From positions 3,720,001 through 3,784,000 of the forward strand of contig CP075492.1 of the NCBI GenBank assembly GCA_021613535.1: a stretch of 64,000 bases of DNA, given 5' to 3'. Source of the DNA: Adineta vaga. Its lineage: Eukaryota > Rotifera. Shown here piece after piece: positions 1 to 10,565 of this stretch (position 1 is the first letter of the stretch; every line of letters starts with the position of its first letter). The translations under genes and the position numbers were made by a program. The notes beneath the pieces are model-generated. The model was not told the DNA's origin. It did no database searches and saw nothing but the letters and a program-made list of their open reading frames with translations.

Positions 1-70
1 CCAAAACAACACAAATATCAGCTATTTTCTCGAGGGAAGTTCACGAATTTAGTGAGATTCTAACAAGATT
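1..70 (+). repeat. Left terminal inverted repeat of the MITE
   Basis: Pairs with 904-973 in inverted orientation; similarity stops at the shared CAAGATT about 70 bp in. The window begins exactly in this repeat, so its outer boundary is uncertain. Confidence 0.75.
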
Positions 71-903
71 CGTAATTCCCTTTTCTAAAAGAAAGGGTTT
101 TACGGTGTATCAAAGTGCTTTAAATTTGTCGGTTTATTCCCGCCAAGCTGGTAACATACATTGACTTACGTTGTATATACATGTTTGTCTTTTCTTATAC
201 TGGCAAAGAAATACAAAGGAAAGACAAACTGTGTAGTGCAGCCTCATGAAAAGAAACACATGGATGAAAGACATTAATTCATATCCGACTTAAAAGCATG
301 TGTATGCATTGCACGGTTCGTTGATTCACTTAAATAAACGTTACTTGGAAAAAACCAAGCAACTTTATTGAATATAAAGATATGAATGAGCTTGCTTCCT
401 ACATACACAAAAACCACTTCAATACATTTCAGCACTGATTTCCATCGTAAGTATACTTAATTATCTATATATGCATTTGTCGACGAAACACAACACTTCC
501 GGCATAAGTATTTGTTTCAGAATTTGAAATGAACGTTTATAACACGTTTTAGAGCAAACTTGAAAGCGTAAGAAAATATATCTTATTACTCGCAAAAATT
601 GCTCGTGTGAGTCTCTAAAATGCACACATGAAGCATTAGTTTCAGTACTATACGGTACAATGTATTCTGTCTTACTTCGAAACTACCCTTGCTCCTTAAT
701 GTCAAGCTCTGAATCCCTCTATAAAATGTTGTGAAGAGTATGACTATATTGATTTGGGCAAAATGTGCAACTTCGAGCAGAATTTTTTTCGCAAACATGC
801 AACGATGTATTTTCTTTATTTCAGGAAAAGGTAAGCGAATGCGTTGGATCTGCGCTACTTACGTTTTATAATAGTCTGAATAGGAATAATATGGTGTGCA
901 GTA

Positions 904-973
904 AATCTTGTTAGAATCTCACAAAATTCGTGAACTTCTCCAGGGAAAATAGGTGATATTTGCGTTATTTTGG
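904..973 (-). repeat. Right terminal inverted repeat of the MITE
   Basis: Reverse complement of 1-70 with a handful of substitutions. It ends ...GCGTTATTTTGG, followed by TA in the flank. Confidence 0.75.
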
Positions 974-2770
974 TAAGCTATTGAAAATGGAATTAGATAA
1001 CCTCCACACCTAAATGACAAAGAATATAAAGAAGTAGACTTTTTTGGATGCTATCTTCTGGTGACCGGCTGGAAAGGGTTCAGCACATTTATCTTTGATT
1101 GACTTCCCTACGTGAACGTAGCGATACAGCATCAAAAGTTTGATTACATATAGACTCTTGTAAGTATTCTTATTTATGTATTACATTAGAATAAAAACAA
1201 AGGAAAATCTGAGTTCCATCAATCGACTGGATAAAAATTCAATTGTTCGAAACTAGTACATTTTCCAGTTGACATTACATCATAGTTCGTAGAAGATCGT
1301 TGATCAACAACTAGAACAAAAGAAAACGAAACGCAGTTGTTAGATTGTGCGAAGTCATGCTGCTCTTATCGAGAACAAGTTCATTGTGATAATATTCGCA
1401 TTGTTGGCTGCTACAATAACGAATTTGATGGCATGATGTTGTTTGCACCGTTTACTGTTACGGTGACTGACCTGTCGACACTATGGTGTCCGCACTATAG
1501 ATTGTTATTAGTGACTTATATGACGGCACAATGGTGCCCGCACCGTTGTCTGCTACGGTGACTTTGCTAATTATACCTAAAATATTGTTTAGAATAAAAT
1601 TAAGATTAAAAACAAGAAGAAAATCAAAAATATTGATCTTCTAAAGATACTTCGTTTTTTGCAAGTATTTCGCATTGAATTTGTATAGAAAACGTCGATC
1701 TTATTACTAAAATAATATCAAAAATATTTATATTTTTTTCGCATCATACAATTTACTTGCTATTATATATCTGATTGACCATTCATCAATAAGATGTGGA
1801 TCTTTATTCTACTTCAACAAACGGTTCTTGCATATATAATCATGAATCGATCGAATCATTTGAAGCGAATTTCGCTTCTGATAGAAAATGAGAGAAATCA
1901 ACCGTTTTTATAGTATGATCAAAGAGCGAGAATAATAATTGCGAAATGATACATTGCGAAAACGAATATTAATGACTTGTTATCATCAGTCATACAGAAA
2001 AATCACCGAGCCGTAACTCCCTTTGCGAAAAGTAGCTAATGGCCTTTCTAAATCGTTGTAAAAAATCAAGGTAAAAAGAAGAAAAAAAACGAGGTTTAAA
2101 TCAAAATTTGGATCGTGGGTTACAATTAGTAATAAAACATATTGTAAAAGATTATATAATTTAATTTATAGTTGTCAACACAAGAATATGAGCCAGGCAA
2201 ATAAGAGAAAGATAACAGTTGTTTATCTCGTAACACAGAATAACATGAAATTTGCAGGGATATAATGTCGCAAAATTTTGTAAAATATCACGAAGATCTC
2301 ATGAGTCTCTTGGAGATTTCTAGAATTGGTGTTCGCAGTTTCTTCCTATTATATTATCTATTGATAATATTATGATATTTACTCGTCTTTCAGTTGTTGT
2401 TTTACGTTCTTTCTTTTTTCGCTACCGTTTTTGAAGAGTAAACCAACCATTTCAACCACATTCTCAATGTGTCATGTTCATTTACTATGTTTTCTATTTC
2501 CAAATCTTTTTTGTCATAATGTAAATATTTTACTATTATTTCCTTTCATCGAAAGGCGAAATTATATTGTACGGAAAAGAAACGTGCCTTTTGGGAGGAC
2601 ATATTTGTTTGCGTACGAACGAAATGACATCGTTTTTCTTGTTTTTCTTTCAGTGTAGTTGTGCAATTATAATAGAAAGGTAACTATATAGTCATTACCG
2701 TTTTTTATGCCACTGTACTGAGTCATCGATATGTCATTATATTTAAAAATATTCTTAGTTTTCTTTTAAG
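974..2770. other. Intergenic, no gene recognised
   Basis: AT-rich sequence without a convincing reading frame on either strand. The only structure seen is a degenerate short tandem repeat near 1431-1563, listed separately. Confidence 0.6.
1431..1563. repeat. Degenerate ~48-bp tandem repeat, about 2.5 units
   Basis: The hexamer GTGACT recurs at 1463, 1511 and 1558 (spacing 48 and 47 bp). Between the copies, ATGGTGyCCGCAC and a CACCGTT...TACG block recur in the same order, and a partial unit precedes 1463. Unusually GC-rich for the region. Confidence 0.5.
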
Positions 2771-4114
2771 ATGTCCAACCTCAACGAACGACAGATCTAT
2801 CAATTATCATATCCTACACTTGTTAAAGAACTAGGAAAACGAAATTTATCAACAAAGTTTGCCACACAAAATAGAAAATTTTACATAATAATCTTTTGTA
2901 TTTCTCAGAGGTGATCTTGATATTCTAAGAACACGTTTAATACATAATTGTAAAGGATATGATCCCCAGCCATATCAATTCGTAGCTGTTATCGATTTTG
3001 AAGCAACATGTATGGCTAAACCACCTGTATATGCTAGTCAGTATATTCAAGAAATAATCGAATTTCCAATTGTTCTTATTGATGTGACTGAACGAAAAAT
3101 TGTATACAATTCTTCTTCTTTACTAAATATTATTAATCATTAAATCTTATCTTCTGTAGATTGATACATTTCATTCTTATTGTCAACCGGTCGTTCAACC
3201 AATCTTAACAGATTATTGTAAAGATTTAACCGGACTAACACAGGTTTGATTTATAGAAATATTCAGTCGAATAATTTATCAAATTGTTTTCAATTCCAAT
3301 ACATAGGAACAAGTTGACAATGCATTGGTATTTCGTGATGTATTTATGAATGTTGAAAAATGGTTAATTGATAGAAATTTAATATCAAATTCTGAACAAA
3401 AATGTTTATTTATCACTGATGGGTAAACGAATATTCTAGGTTAATTTTAAATCGAATTAATTATTGTTCCATAGACCTGCAGATTTCAATCGATATCTAC
3501 GTATGCAATGTGAAATTTCTAATCTAACATATCCGAAATGGGCACATCAATGGTTTAATGTCAAAAAAGCATTTGCAGAATTTTATTCAGTTAAACCTGG
3601 TCGTGAGTTTATCAACATAGTAGTTTTCGTTTAGAATCTCTTAAAACTTTCACTTGTTTTATAGGTATACATAAGATGTTAGAAGATTTACATATTCAAC
3701 CTTATGGTAATTTACATTCTGGTTTAGATGATGCGACAAACATTGGAAGAATAGTTATTGAACTAATTAAAGTAAATAAATATTCGTGATTGAATATTCT
3801 ACTTGTAGTTTATTCGCTCTTTACTATAGGATGGATGTGTGCTATTACCGAATGAGTTTTATATTCCATCAATGCAACGTAATGCACAGCTATTGACTGG
3901 TCAATCCGTATCGACACGAATGATATGTCTGAATTGTTCCAGATCACATTCTGAAGATCAACGTTCTTGTATGCAAGATGTTCCACAACGAGAACAAAGA
4001 TCTAGATCTCATTATCCTCGCTATCCTACAAATCAATCAATGTCATCGGAAAGAATTCCATCATTATTAGATCTCCCATATCCACATACGTCAAATACAA
4101 GAAATAATTCTTAA
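2771..4114 (+). CDS. ERI1: 3'-5' exoribonuclease ERI1-like (SAP + DEDDh exonuclease)
   Basis: Predicted DEDDh-family RNase that in animals trims histone mRNA 3' ends, 5.8S rRNA and small RNAs. Seven exons join in frame: 2771-2856, 2909-3101, 3160-3243, 3307-3422, 3475-3602, 3665-3771 and 3830-4114, giving 332 residues. The N-terminus is a SAP-like helix pair (LVKELGKRNLSTKGDLDIL). The exonuclease shows Exo I VIDFEATC, the IIEFPIVLIDV strand, LTGLTQ followed by QVD, the ITDG segment of Exo II, and Exo III with HSGLDDATNIGRI, where the catalytic His and Asp are present. After the conserved DGC block a 75-residue Ser/Arg-rich tail replaces the short C-terminus of animal ERI1. The ATG at 2771 begins the SAP domain; all introns are 52-63 nt with GT-AG ends. 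Function rests on motifs; orthology to ERI1 rather than ERI2/ERI3 is favoured by the SAP domain. Confidence 0.88.
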
Positions 4115-4128
4115 GTTTAATTGTAAAT

Positions 4129-4148
4129 GGATATATATATATATATAT
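4129..4148. repeat. (AT)n microsatellite
   Basis: Alternating AT run just downstream of the ERI1-like stop codon, in its presumed 3' UTR; an AATAAA-like signal follows near 4180. Confidence 0.6.
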
Positions 4149-4281
4149 GAATGATTGTAATGTTTAAATTCTTAAAATAAATAATAAAATGAAATGACAA
4201 CAGAGTACCATCTCGAGGATATGGATGTAGATGAAGTACAACTGTAGTACCATTCACACTCACACTCTCATTTAAAGTAGC

Positions 4282-5787
4282 TTATGGAACTCCATAAAGA
4301 TTCTCGTGATTATGGCATTGATAATAGCGTTTTACTAGTCGTGACATGTTAGTAAGAAGTACTATTACATCGCTTTGATATCCACCTAGGAGAGTTATAA
4401 ATCCCATCCAGATTTGTAGCATCATGGTACGAATTGCTCTGATCTTCATACTGATTCCGGCAGCTTTCTCTTCAATATCTCCTAACGGGAAAATATTTCC
4501 TTCAAGAACATGGATTCCAGTACCGGTCGCCATTGCCAACTTTAAATTCGCAATAATAACATCGAATCGTCCACCAGTATATCCTGTAAAATTCTCTGTA
4601 AGATCATTGAAGAATTGAACGAATTGAGGTGTTGCCAAGTAGTTAACATCTTTTGTGGAGTAACTGGCTTGGAGATCATTACCATTCGACATTGAAATGT
4701 TAAGCAATTTCGCTTTTTTTCGAATACCAACTGATTTTACGAACCCTTTCTTGTAGTAGGGATAGCGAAAGAAAAAAACGACTACTTCCTTACCATTAGC
4801 CGCATCTTGAATAATCCAACTAGTGTAATTTTGACGAAATTCAATCTCTTTACGTTCCTCGACATATTGTATAAGGCAATTGAGATCGTGACATAGACGA
4901 ACACCAGCTGAATTCGTGGTACAAATGTTTGGCTTGATAATGACTGGAAATGTACCGCCTTTAATATTCCATTGTTGTATATCGGAAATCGATTCGATCC
5001 GAGTTGTATGAAGTGAAGACACATCTCCCAATCGCTGTAATAGCTCAAATTTAGATATCTCATTGGAATGAATCCAGAAGCTATTAATGGAAAGAAAAAT
5101 ACATATGGTAACGAAGGGAACGATCACAAGCGTTACCATCGTCAGTAGAGTGCCTTGTATCAAAGGTATGGATGCGTTTTCGTCGATATTAATCAGTAAC
5201 GATCGTCTAAGCCATACAATTAGGATTGTATTCATTGAGAAGAGGACACAAATGATGAATCCTAAACTAAGCCCAGAGGAAAGACCAAGAGTAATAAAAA
5301 TAATAGAACATATGGCGACGGCGATTGCTCCTGGAATAAGACAGGTATAGATGAGACCGAGAGTAGTAATGACAGTGCCTGATGTTATTAATAAACGAAT
5401 AAGTCCTGATGGAAAAGGGAGTAATGTTGACATCAACATCCAAATCAGTGTAAGTACTAAACGCGCATTCTCGCGCACGAATTTCTTAGCTGGTTTTATT
5501 TGTACTATCCAAAATATGACACGCTCATTTACGAAAGTAATGGCACCGATCGTGGTAATGTAAATGGAAAAATGAATAAAGAATCCTGTGCTGTCGAGAA
5601 GTATGCAGTTGAGAAGAATTAGAAAGATGGAACAGAACAAGATCTTTTTAAAGGCTCGTTGTTGTAATAATTTTCTTAATCGTCGAGGAAATAAAAGTAT
5701 TTTCACTCTTTCATCGAATTTTTTGTGAGACATTGCTAAGTCTACGTCGCGATGATTGACCAGTGGAATTTTAAACAGAGGAGTCAT
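4282..5787 (-). CDS. Multi-pass membrane protein with ATP-grasp-like C-terminal domain
   Basis: Intronless 501-residue protein. Residues about 45-240 hold six or more hydrophobic segments, so it sits in a membrane. Residues about 255-450 resemble an ATP-grasp ligase fold: the strand FPVIIKPN (280-287) matches the nucleotide-binding lysine strand, GGRFDVI (405-411) matches the metal-binding strand, and HVLEGN (426-431) resembles the usual E-x-N end motif. ATP-grasp enzymes join a carboxylate to an amine or thiol using ATP, but the substrate here cannot be read from sequence. A single exon in a region of intron-bearing genes, together with a membrane plus ATP-grasp layout unusual for animals, suggests acquisition from bacteria or fungi; that is inference. 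The ATG at 5787 is the first in frame. Another possibility is a degenerate, non-catalytic ATP-grasp fold. Confidence 0.6.
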   Translation of the reverse strand: MTPLFKIPLVNHRDVDLAMSHKKFDERVKILLFPRRLRKLLQQRAFKKILFCSIFLILLNCILLDSTGFFIHFSIYITTIGAITFVNERVIFWIVQIKPAKKFVRENARLVLTLIWMLMSTLLPFPSGLIRLLITSGTVITTLGLIYTCLIPGAIAVAICSIIFITLGLSSGLSLGFIICVLFSMNTILIVWLRRSLLINIDENASIPLIQGTLLTMVTLVIVPFVTICIFLSINSFWIHSNEISKFELLQRLGDVSSLHTTRIESISDIQQWNIKGGTFPVIIKPNICTTNSAGVRLCHDLNCLIQYVEERKEIEFRQNYTSWIIQDAANGKEVVVFFFRYPYYKKGFVKSVGIRKKAKLLNISMSNGNDLQASYSTKDVNYLATPQFVQFFNDLTENFTGYTGGRFDVIIANLKLAMATGTGIHVLEGNIFPLGDIEEKAAGISMKIRAIRTMMLQIWMGFITLLGGYQSDVIVLLTNMSRLVKRYYQCHNHENLYGVP

Positions 5788-6246
5788 TTCTATGAGGAAA
5801 ATGTGTTCAGGATGATGGTATTAACTTCGGAGTTATATTGCCATGAAAAAAATTGTTCACAGATTATTGAAATGATGTTCCTTAACTAACGATTCGTCAA
5901 TTGCATTCTTTCTCTAGTTTCTTTCGTTAATGATTGAATTATTACTAAAGAAAAAGTCGTAATATTGACGTTCTTTCGATTAACTGATAAAAGAAACAAT
6001 GAGAAAAGTCATTTTACACAAAAATCAAATATAATTTATATTTTAATGCACTTCATTTCGTTTTTATATGATCGGCTTTCTACTATAGAATATATAAAAG
6101 CAAAAGAAAGAAAGAAAGAAAGAAAAGATAAGCGTTCTGTTTCTACTTTTACTACAAATCATCGTGAGTGTGTTGAAGATCTCTAACTAGCACCGACACT
6201 CAAGGACAACGAATATGATATTCTATTTTAGATCGAAGGTCAATAT
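5788..6246. other. Intergenic between divergently placed membrane gene and tRNA
   Basis: No gene seen. Contains a short (AAAG)n run near 6108-6127. The 15 bp just before the tRNA (GAAGGTCAATA) recur before the second tRNA copy. Confidence 0.6.
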
Positions 6247-6318
6247 GCCTCTATAGCTCAGTGGTAGAGCGCCAGTCTTGTAAACTGGAGGTCCGTAGTT
6301 CGATCCTGCGTGGAGGCA
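6247..6318 (+). tRNA. tRNA-Thr (anticodon TGT), copy 1
   Basis: Complete 72-nt cloverleaf. The acceptor stem GCCTCTA pairs with TGGAGGC, followed by discriminator A. The anticodon stem CCAGT/ACTGG encloses loop CTTGTAA, giving anticodon TGT, which reads ACA threonine codons. The T arm CGTAG/CTGCG encloses TTCGATC. Internal A and B boxes are present and a T-run (from about 6324) provides the Pol III terminator. No intron. Confidence 0.96.
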
Positions 6319-6743
6319 TTACTCTTTTTTTTTCATTATTCTTGAAAAGCGAAATAATACGAAAAAGTTTTATTTACCACCACTGTCAATCGTAATATAT
6401 AAATATGATCCATCTGACACCACATTTTCTCGCGAATTATAACATATGATATTTTTTTATAAAATTCGCATCCATCGATTAGAAATTCTCCATGTATATA
6501 TCGTTGCATACGAGAGAATTGTATGTCAATGTCAAGTTGAATACATAAGTGAACTTCTAATATAATTAAAAACTATTTATATGAACTATCATATTTTGTT
6601 TGTTTACTCAAACGGAAAGACTGAAGAACTGTTGAAAACAAATTAAGCTAGTTTTACAAAGGTCACATTGTTTATACTCACATTCAAAGTCGATTTTATG
6701 TCATTCGAATCGATATCGAAGAAAAAAATGAAGGTCAATACGC
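6319..6743. other. Spacer between the twin tRNA genes
   Basis: About 425 bp of AT-rich sequence without a gene. It ends with a repeat of the copy-1 upstream motif GAAGGTCAATA. Confidence 0.6.
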
Positions 6744-6815
6744 GCCTCTATAGCTCAGTGGTAGAGCGCCAGTCTTGTAAACTGGAGGTCCGTAGTTCGA
6801 TCCTGCGTGGAGGCA
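6744..6815 (+). tRNA. tRNA-Thr (anticodon TGT), copy 2
   Basis: Identical over all 72 nt to the copy at 6247-6318, with the same anticodon, arms and discriminator. The upstream GAAGGTCAATA motif is also shared, so the duplicated unit included some 5' flank. A T-run at 6822-6827 serves as terminator. Confidence 0.96.
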
Positions 6816-6986
6816 TCCTACTTTTTTGTGATAATATATTGAAAATTACTAAGGCTATATTTGATTTCGATTACAAATCTATTTATATACGAAAGAATAG
6901 AATGAGAAAATAATCAGATGTCTATTAATTTTGATTCGATTGAAAAGAACGAGATACAGTTTTATTTCTCACATCATCGTATAGTT

Positions 6987-7859
6987 ATGTGGTCTTTCGT
7001 TTTGTTCATTTTTACAATTGTTATTCCTTCAATTAATGGAGAAATCTATCGTCCAGTTGTCATAATGCATGGTGTAACAGCAACAGCAGCTAATATGAAT
7101 GAATTAGCTGGATGGATTCGACAAACATATGAAGGAATTTATGTTACTGCAATTGAAATCGGAAATGGATATGATGATTCATTTTTATTTCCAATGAATA
7201 AACAAGTAGAAATATTTTGTCAAACAATTTTATCGGATTTGAAATTAAAGCAAGGCTTCAATCTGATTGGTGTTTCTCAAGGAAGTTTAATTGTTCGTGG
7301 TGCTGTAGAAAGATGTTCATTACCTGTCTATAATCTAATCACATTAGTGGGCGTTCATCAAGGTATTTTCGGTATTCCTGGTTTACAAATTCTTCCAGCA
7401 CCATTTCGTGAATTAGTTTCAAAATATGCATATGAAGAATCAGTACAAAATGTTATTAGTGTTGCTGGTTATTGGCGTGATCCATATCAATTAGATAAAT
7501 ATTATAAAAAATCACAATTTCTTCCTGATATTAACAATGAAGGTGCAATACGAAATGAAACTTATCGTTTAAATATGTTAAAATTAAATGCATTTGTTAT
7601 CACTTATTCTGATATTGATGAAATTGTTTCACCACCACAATCGAGTTGGTTTATGGGTTTTCAGCCGAATTCACTTCAAGTTGAAATATGGAATCAAACA
7701 AGCCAATTTCAAGATGATTTAATTGGTTTACGAACATTAGAAGAGCAAGGAAAGTTATATAGATTTCCATGTCATATAAAACATCAAGATGCTGCACATA
7801 CACCTGATAAAGATTTTATTTTTCACAATATCTTGTCTTTTCTAAATAATACAATCTGA
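6987..7859 (+). CDS. Palmitoyl-protein thioesterase (PPT2/PPT1-like), lysosomal/secreted
   Basis: Alpha/beta-hydrolase that removes fatty acyl groups from cysteine thioesters in lysosomal proteolipids. Intronless. From the Met at 6987 the protein is 290 residues and begins with a good signal peptide (MWSFVLFIFTIVIPSING); an upstream ATG at 6918 would add 23 residues ahead of the signal, so 6987 is preferred. The VVIMHG strand near the start contributes the oxyanion region. The nucleophile elbow is GVSQGS. The acid is in the DIDEIVSPPQSSWF block, which resembles PPT2, and the catalytic His lies in the HIKHQDAAH stretch. The YWRDP and ADIN-like (LPDINNEG) blocks are family hallmarks. Mixed features (HQGIFG as in PPT1, acid and His region as in PPT2) make the exact orthologue uncertain. 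AATAAA follows at 7866. Confidence 0.87.
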   Translation: MWSFVLFIFTIVIPSINGEIYRPVVIMHGVTATAANMNELAGWIRQTYEGIYVTAIEIGNGYDDSFLFPMNKQVEIFCQTILSDLKLKQGFNLIGVSQGSLIVRGAVERCSLPVYNLITLVGVHQGIFGIPGLQILPAPFRELVSKYAYEESVQNVISVAGYWRDPYQLDKYYKKSQFLPDINNEGAIRNETYRLNMLKLNAFVITYSDIDEIVSPPQSSWFMGFQPNSLQVEIWNQTSQFQDDLIGLRTLEEQGKLYRFPCHIKHQDAAHTPDKDFIFHNILSFLNNTI

Positions 7860-8660
7860 AAAATCAATAAAAAGTCATTCGTTGACTATTTCGATTTTTT
7901 CATATTCTACGTACTACGATTTAAAATCACGTAAAGAGTTAATATCCATCAAAACTTTACTCATGAAATTAATACGATTTTATGATGTTGTCATAGATAA
8001 CGAGATTTAATGGAAGTTTCTGTGTTATTTACATGGGTAGGAAATAGAAAAAACTATTCATTGACGATGGAATTGATTCATCTGCGAAAGACTCTTTTTT
8101 TTAAAAATATTTGTTTGAATATTTGTTATGTTTTTAGTGCTCATAGATGTAAATGAACTTTATCACTTCAGAATAGTACTCATATGTAACTGATATAAAA
8201 TTCTTTAGTATGACACGAAAGAACATTAAATATTCAATATTTTGTAAATTGAATAAATAATTAGTTTTAAATATTCAAAAGACTCAATAGTTGAACTTAG
8301 AACTTTCAACTACGATAGAAAAAGCTCGCATTTTCGTCGTCATATATTTCAATATTCAGAAAAAAAGATGAGTAAATCAACGACGGTGAAATATAGTATA
8401 ACTTCCTAAGAATGATAAACTTCAAGTCTTTTGAGAGCACTTCCACTAATTAAATTCTATTCATTGCGACGTATTTCAGGATGAATTCATTTTCCTACGA
8501 TATGTCTCATTAACTATTTAAAAGAAGAAAATAGAATATTCTTTTCTTTCTTTCTTTCTTTCTTTCTTTTCTAATTCTGAACTAGTTAGACAGTGATGCC
8601 ATTTTATCCTTTTAAACCCATCAACAACATCTAGAAAATCTCATTTACTTCGACGTAACA
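7860..8660. other. Intergenic; contains a (TTTC)n microsatellite
   Basis: No gene seen. AATAAA at 7866-7871 is a likely polyadenylation signal for the thioesterase. A (TTTC)n run lies at about 8543-8570, roughly 90 bp before the receptor start codon. Confidence 0.6.
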
Positions 8661-9719
8661 ATGTCATCCGTCGACATCCTTCATTTTTCAACCCAATATA
8701 CACTTTATAATGCTTATATAATCTTATTCATGGGACTAATTGGTAATACAATAAATATTCTTGTTTTTCATCGATTAAAACTCTTTCATGGAAATCGATC
8801 CGCATTTTTTCTCATTACTGAATCGATTTCTAATATCTTATACGAATTCGTTTCAATGAGTTTAACAATTCTGACATCAATTTATGGCGATGATGCCACA
8901 GGTCGTTCTGATCCTTGGTGTAAAATAAAATTCATGTTAGCGCAAGTCTTCTTACTCATTACATATTTTATGATCTGTTGTGCATCTGCCGATCAATTCT
9001 TTTCCACACATTCGTATTTTCATCGACGACAATTTTGTACAATGAAATCAGCTCGATGTTCTGCATTTATTATCATTACTATTTGGCTTATTCATAGTGT
9101 TGGTTTTGCATTATTTTTTAGCGCGACACCATTCGTTGGATGTGTCATTTCAAATCCAAATGCAGTTAGATATGCCTCATTCTTTTTCTATCCAGTTCTA
9201 GCAGGATTTTTGCCAATGACAATCGCAGCCACATTTAGTTTATTTGCTTTTCGAAATGTTCGTCGAATTGTTCGTCGACAAGTTCCAATTGTACGTCGTC
9301 GATTAGATCGTCAAATGACAGCAATGGTTTTTCTTCGTGTCATTTTCTTTATTTGTTTAATATTTCCATATAGTTTTTATCGTATTTATGCAATTAATTA
9401 TCCCGTTTCACGAACTCAACCATTACCATATGCAATTGCACAGTTACTTCAAACATTTTTTCTTTCTCTCGTTCGAATGAATTCTGGAGTAGGTGTTACT
9501 TGATGATTTTTTAAATTTCTTTTTGATGATTTTTATTTGATTTAGATCAATTTTTATATCTTTTTTCTGACTTCACCACGTTTTCGACGTCAAGTTAAAT
9601 TTGTCTTGGTTAAAAAATGTTGGCATCAGATCGTACATCGTTGCTGTTTTGACAATAATCAAATTTTACCGGAGACTTCAGATTTAGATAATCCAAACAA
9701 AGAACTCGAAGATCTTTAA
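8661..9719 (+). CDS. Rhodopsin-like 7TM receptor, bdelloid divergent type
   Basis: Predicted G-protein-coupled receptor of 333 residues in the plasma membrane. Two exons, 8661-9488 and 9546-9719, join in phase 0 across a 57-nt intron just before TM7. TM1 holds the GN pair (LIGNTINILVF), a Cys opens TM3 (WCKIKF), a Cys lies in the second extracellular loop (FVGCVIS), and an arginine-rich third cytoplasmic loop (RRIVRRQVPIVRRRLDRQ) precedes TM6. The DRY position reads ADQFF and the TM7 NPxxY position reads GINFYIF, so both activation motifs are altered. Such receptors form a large family in bdelloids; the ligand is unknown (peptide-like receptors are the nearest general guess). Confidence 0.8.
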
Positions 9720-10565
9720 TTATTTAAATTGGTTTGATTTTTACAAAAACAACAACTTTTTTACGAGCATTTGTCTATTAAGATTTTTGCTCTTTCGCCT
9801 CTGTCGACAGGTGTATATAAATAAGTTTAATTAAAACAAAAGACATCAGATGGCATCAGGAGTTTCATGAACACACGCGTAATTTTCAAAAGAAATAAAT
9901 GATTATAACTGTTCCGTGTGACTGTTTGCAGAGCGAGATAAACGAATGTGCACTGATTTTACTAAATAATACAGAAAAACTTAATGAAAATTATAGGGCA
10001 TATTGCACTTTTTCCATCTCTCTTTTCTACATCTCTTATTTCATATATTTTCAATAACATATGGTTAAGTTCATACCGAAATAATTAATAGTTATGATAT
10101 CTCCATCTAAAATTTTGTATTCATCTCAGTAAATTCCCTCAATGCCTTGATAAATTCAGATATTTGTGATCATTTTCGAGTTCTTTAGTTCATTTTTCTT
10201 ATTGACAAAAAGTATACGAAAACGTTTATTCAATTTAATCAATCGTTTCATAAACAAGAAGTCATGAATGTAATTTTTATTACACTGTACGACTCCATTT
10301 ACAAACAATGTTTCATCTCTTTCTTCCTTCTGTTCTTTCATAAAAATAGTTTTATATTATTCCTCGCTTCGTTATCTATCTCTCTTATCAGAGAAAGTGA
10401 CAAATACAATAATTATATCAACCGCTAAAAACGTTATCTTAAGAGTATCAATCTAGATAATTATTTATTTAGTTTCTAAAAGCTTTAGTTCTATTCAACT
10501 AATGACAATAAAAAAACTAAACATATGAAAAAGAAACAGTTCAAAACAACAAAAATTCCATCGAA
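9720..10565. other. Intergenic; right part resembles the 3' flank at 15080-15240
   Basis: No gene seen. About 10365-10560 shares blocks in order with 15080-15235: a TCTCTCT run, AGA..GA..AATACAAT, and AATGACAATAAAAAA followed by CTAAAC. It may be a duplicated 3' flank or the end of a dispersed repeat. Confidence 0.45.

Larger units (their letters stand above)
1..973. mobile_element. Non-autonomous DNA transposon (MITE-like) with ~70-bp terminal inverted repeats
   Basis: Bases 1-70 are an imperfect reverse complement of bases 904-973. Both read outside-in as CCAAAAyAACrCAAATATC and continue through AGTTCACGAATTT and GTGAGATTCTAACAAGATT, with only a few mismatches. The interior (about 830 bp) has no convincing open frame, so the element cannot encode its own transposase. 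Base 974 onward reads TA, so a TA target duplication (Tc1/mariner style) is possible, but the left flank lies outside the window and cannot be checked. The element may start at, or a few bases before, base 1. Confidence 0.75.

Noticed and set aside
4424-5563. Several plus-strand and alternate-frame open stretches across 4.4-5.6 kb
   Set aside because: They are antisense or off-frame shadows of the 501-residue membrane/ATP-grasp gene and show no domain of their own.
6108-6127. Possible CRISPR or regulatory array
   Set aside because: Simple (AAAG)n microsatellite; no spacer structure. No CRISPR array seen anywhere in the window.
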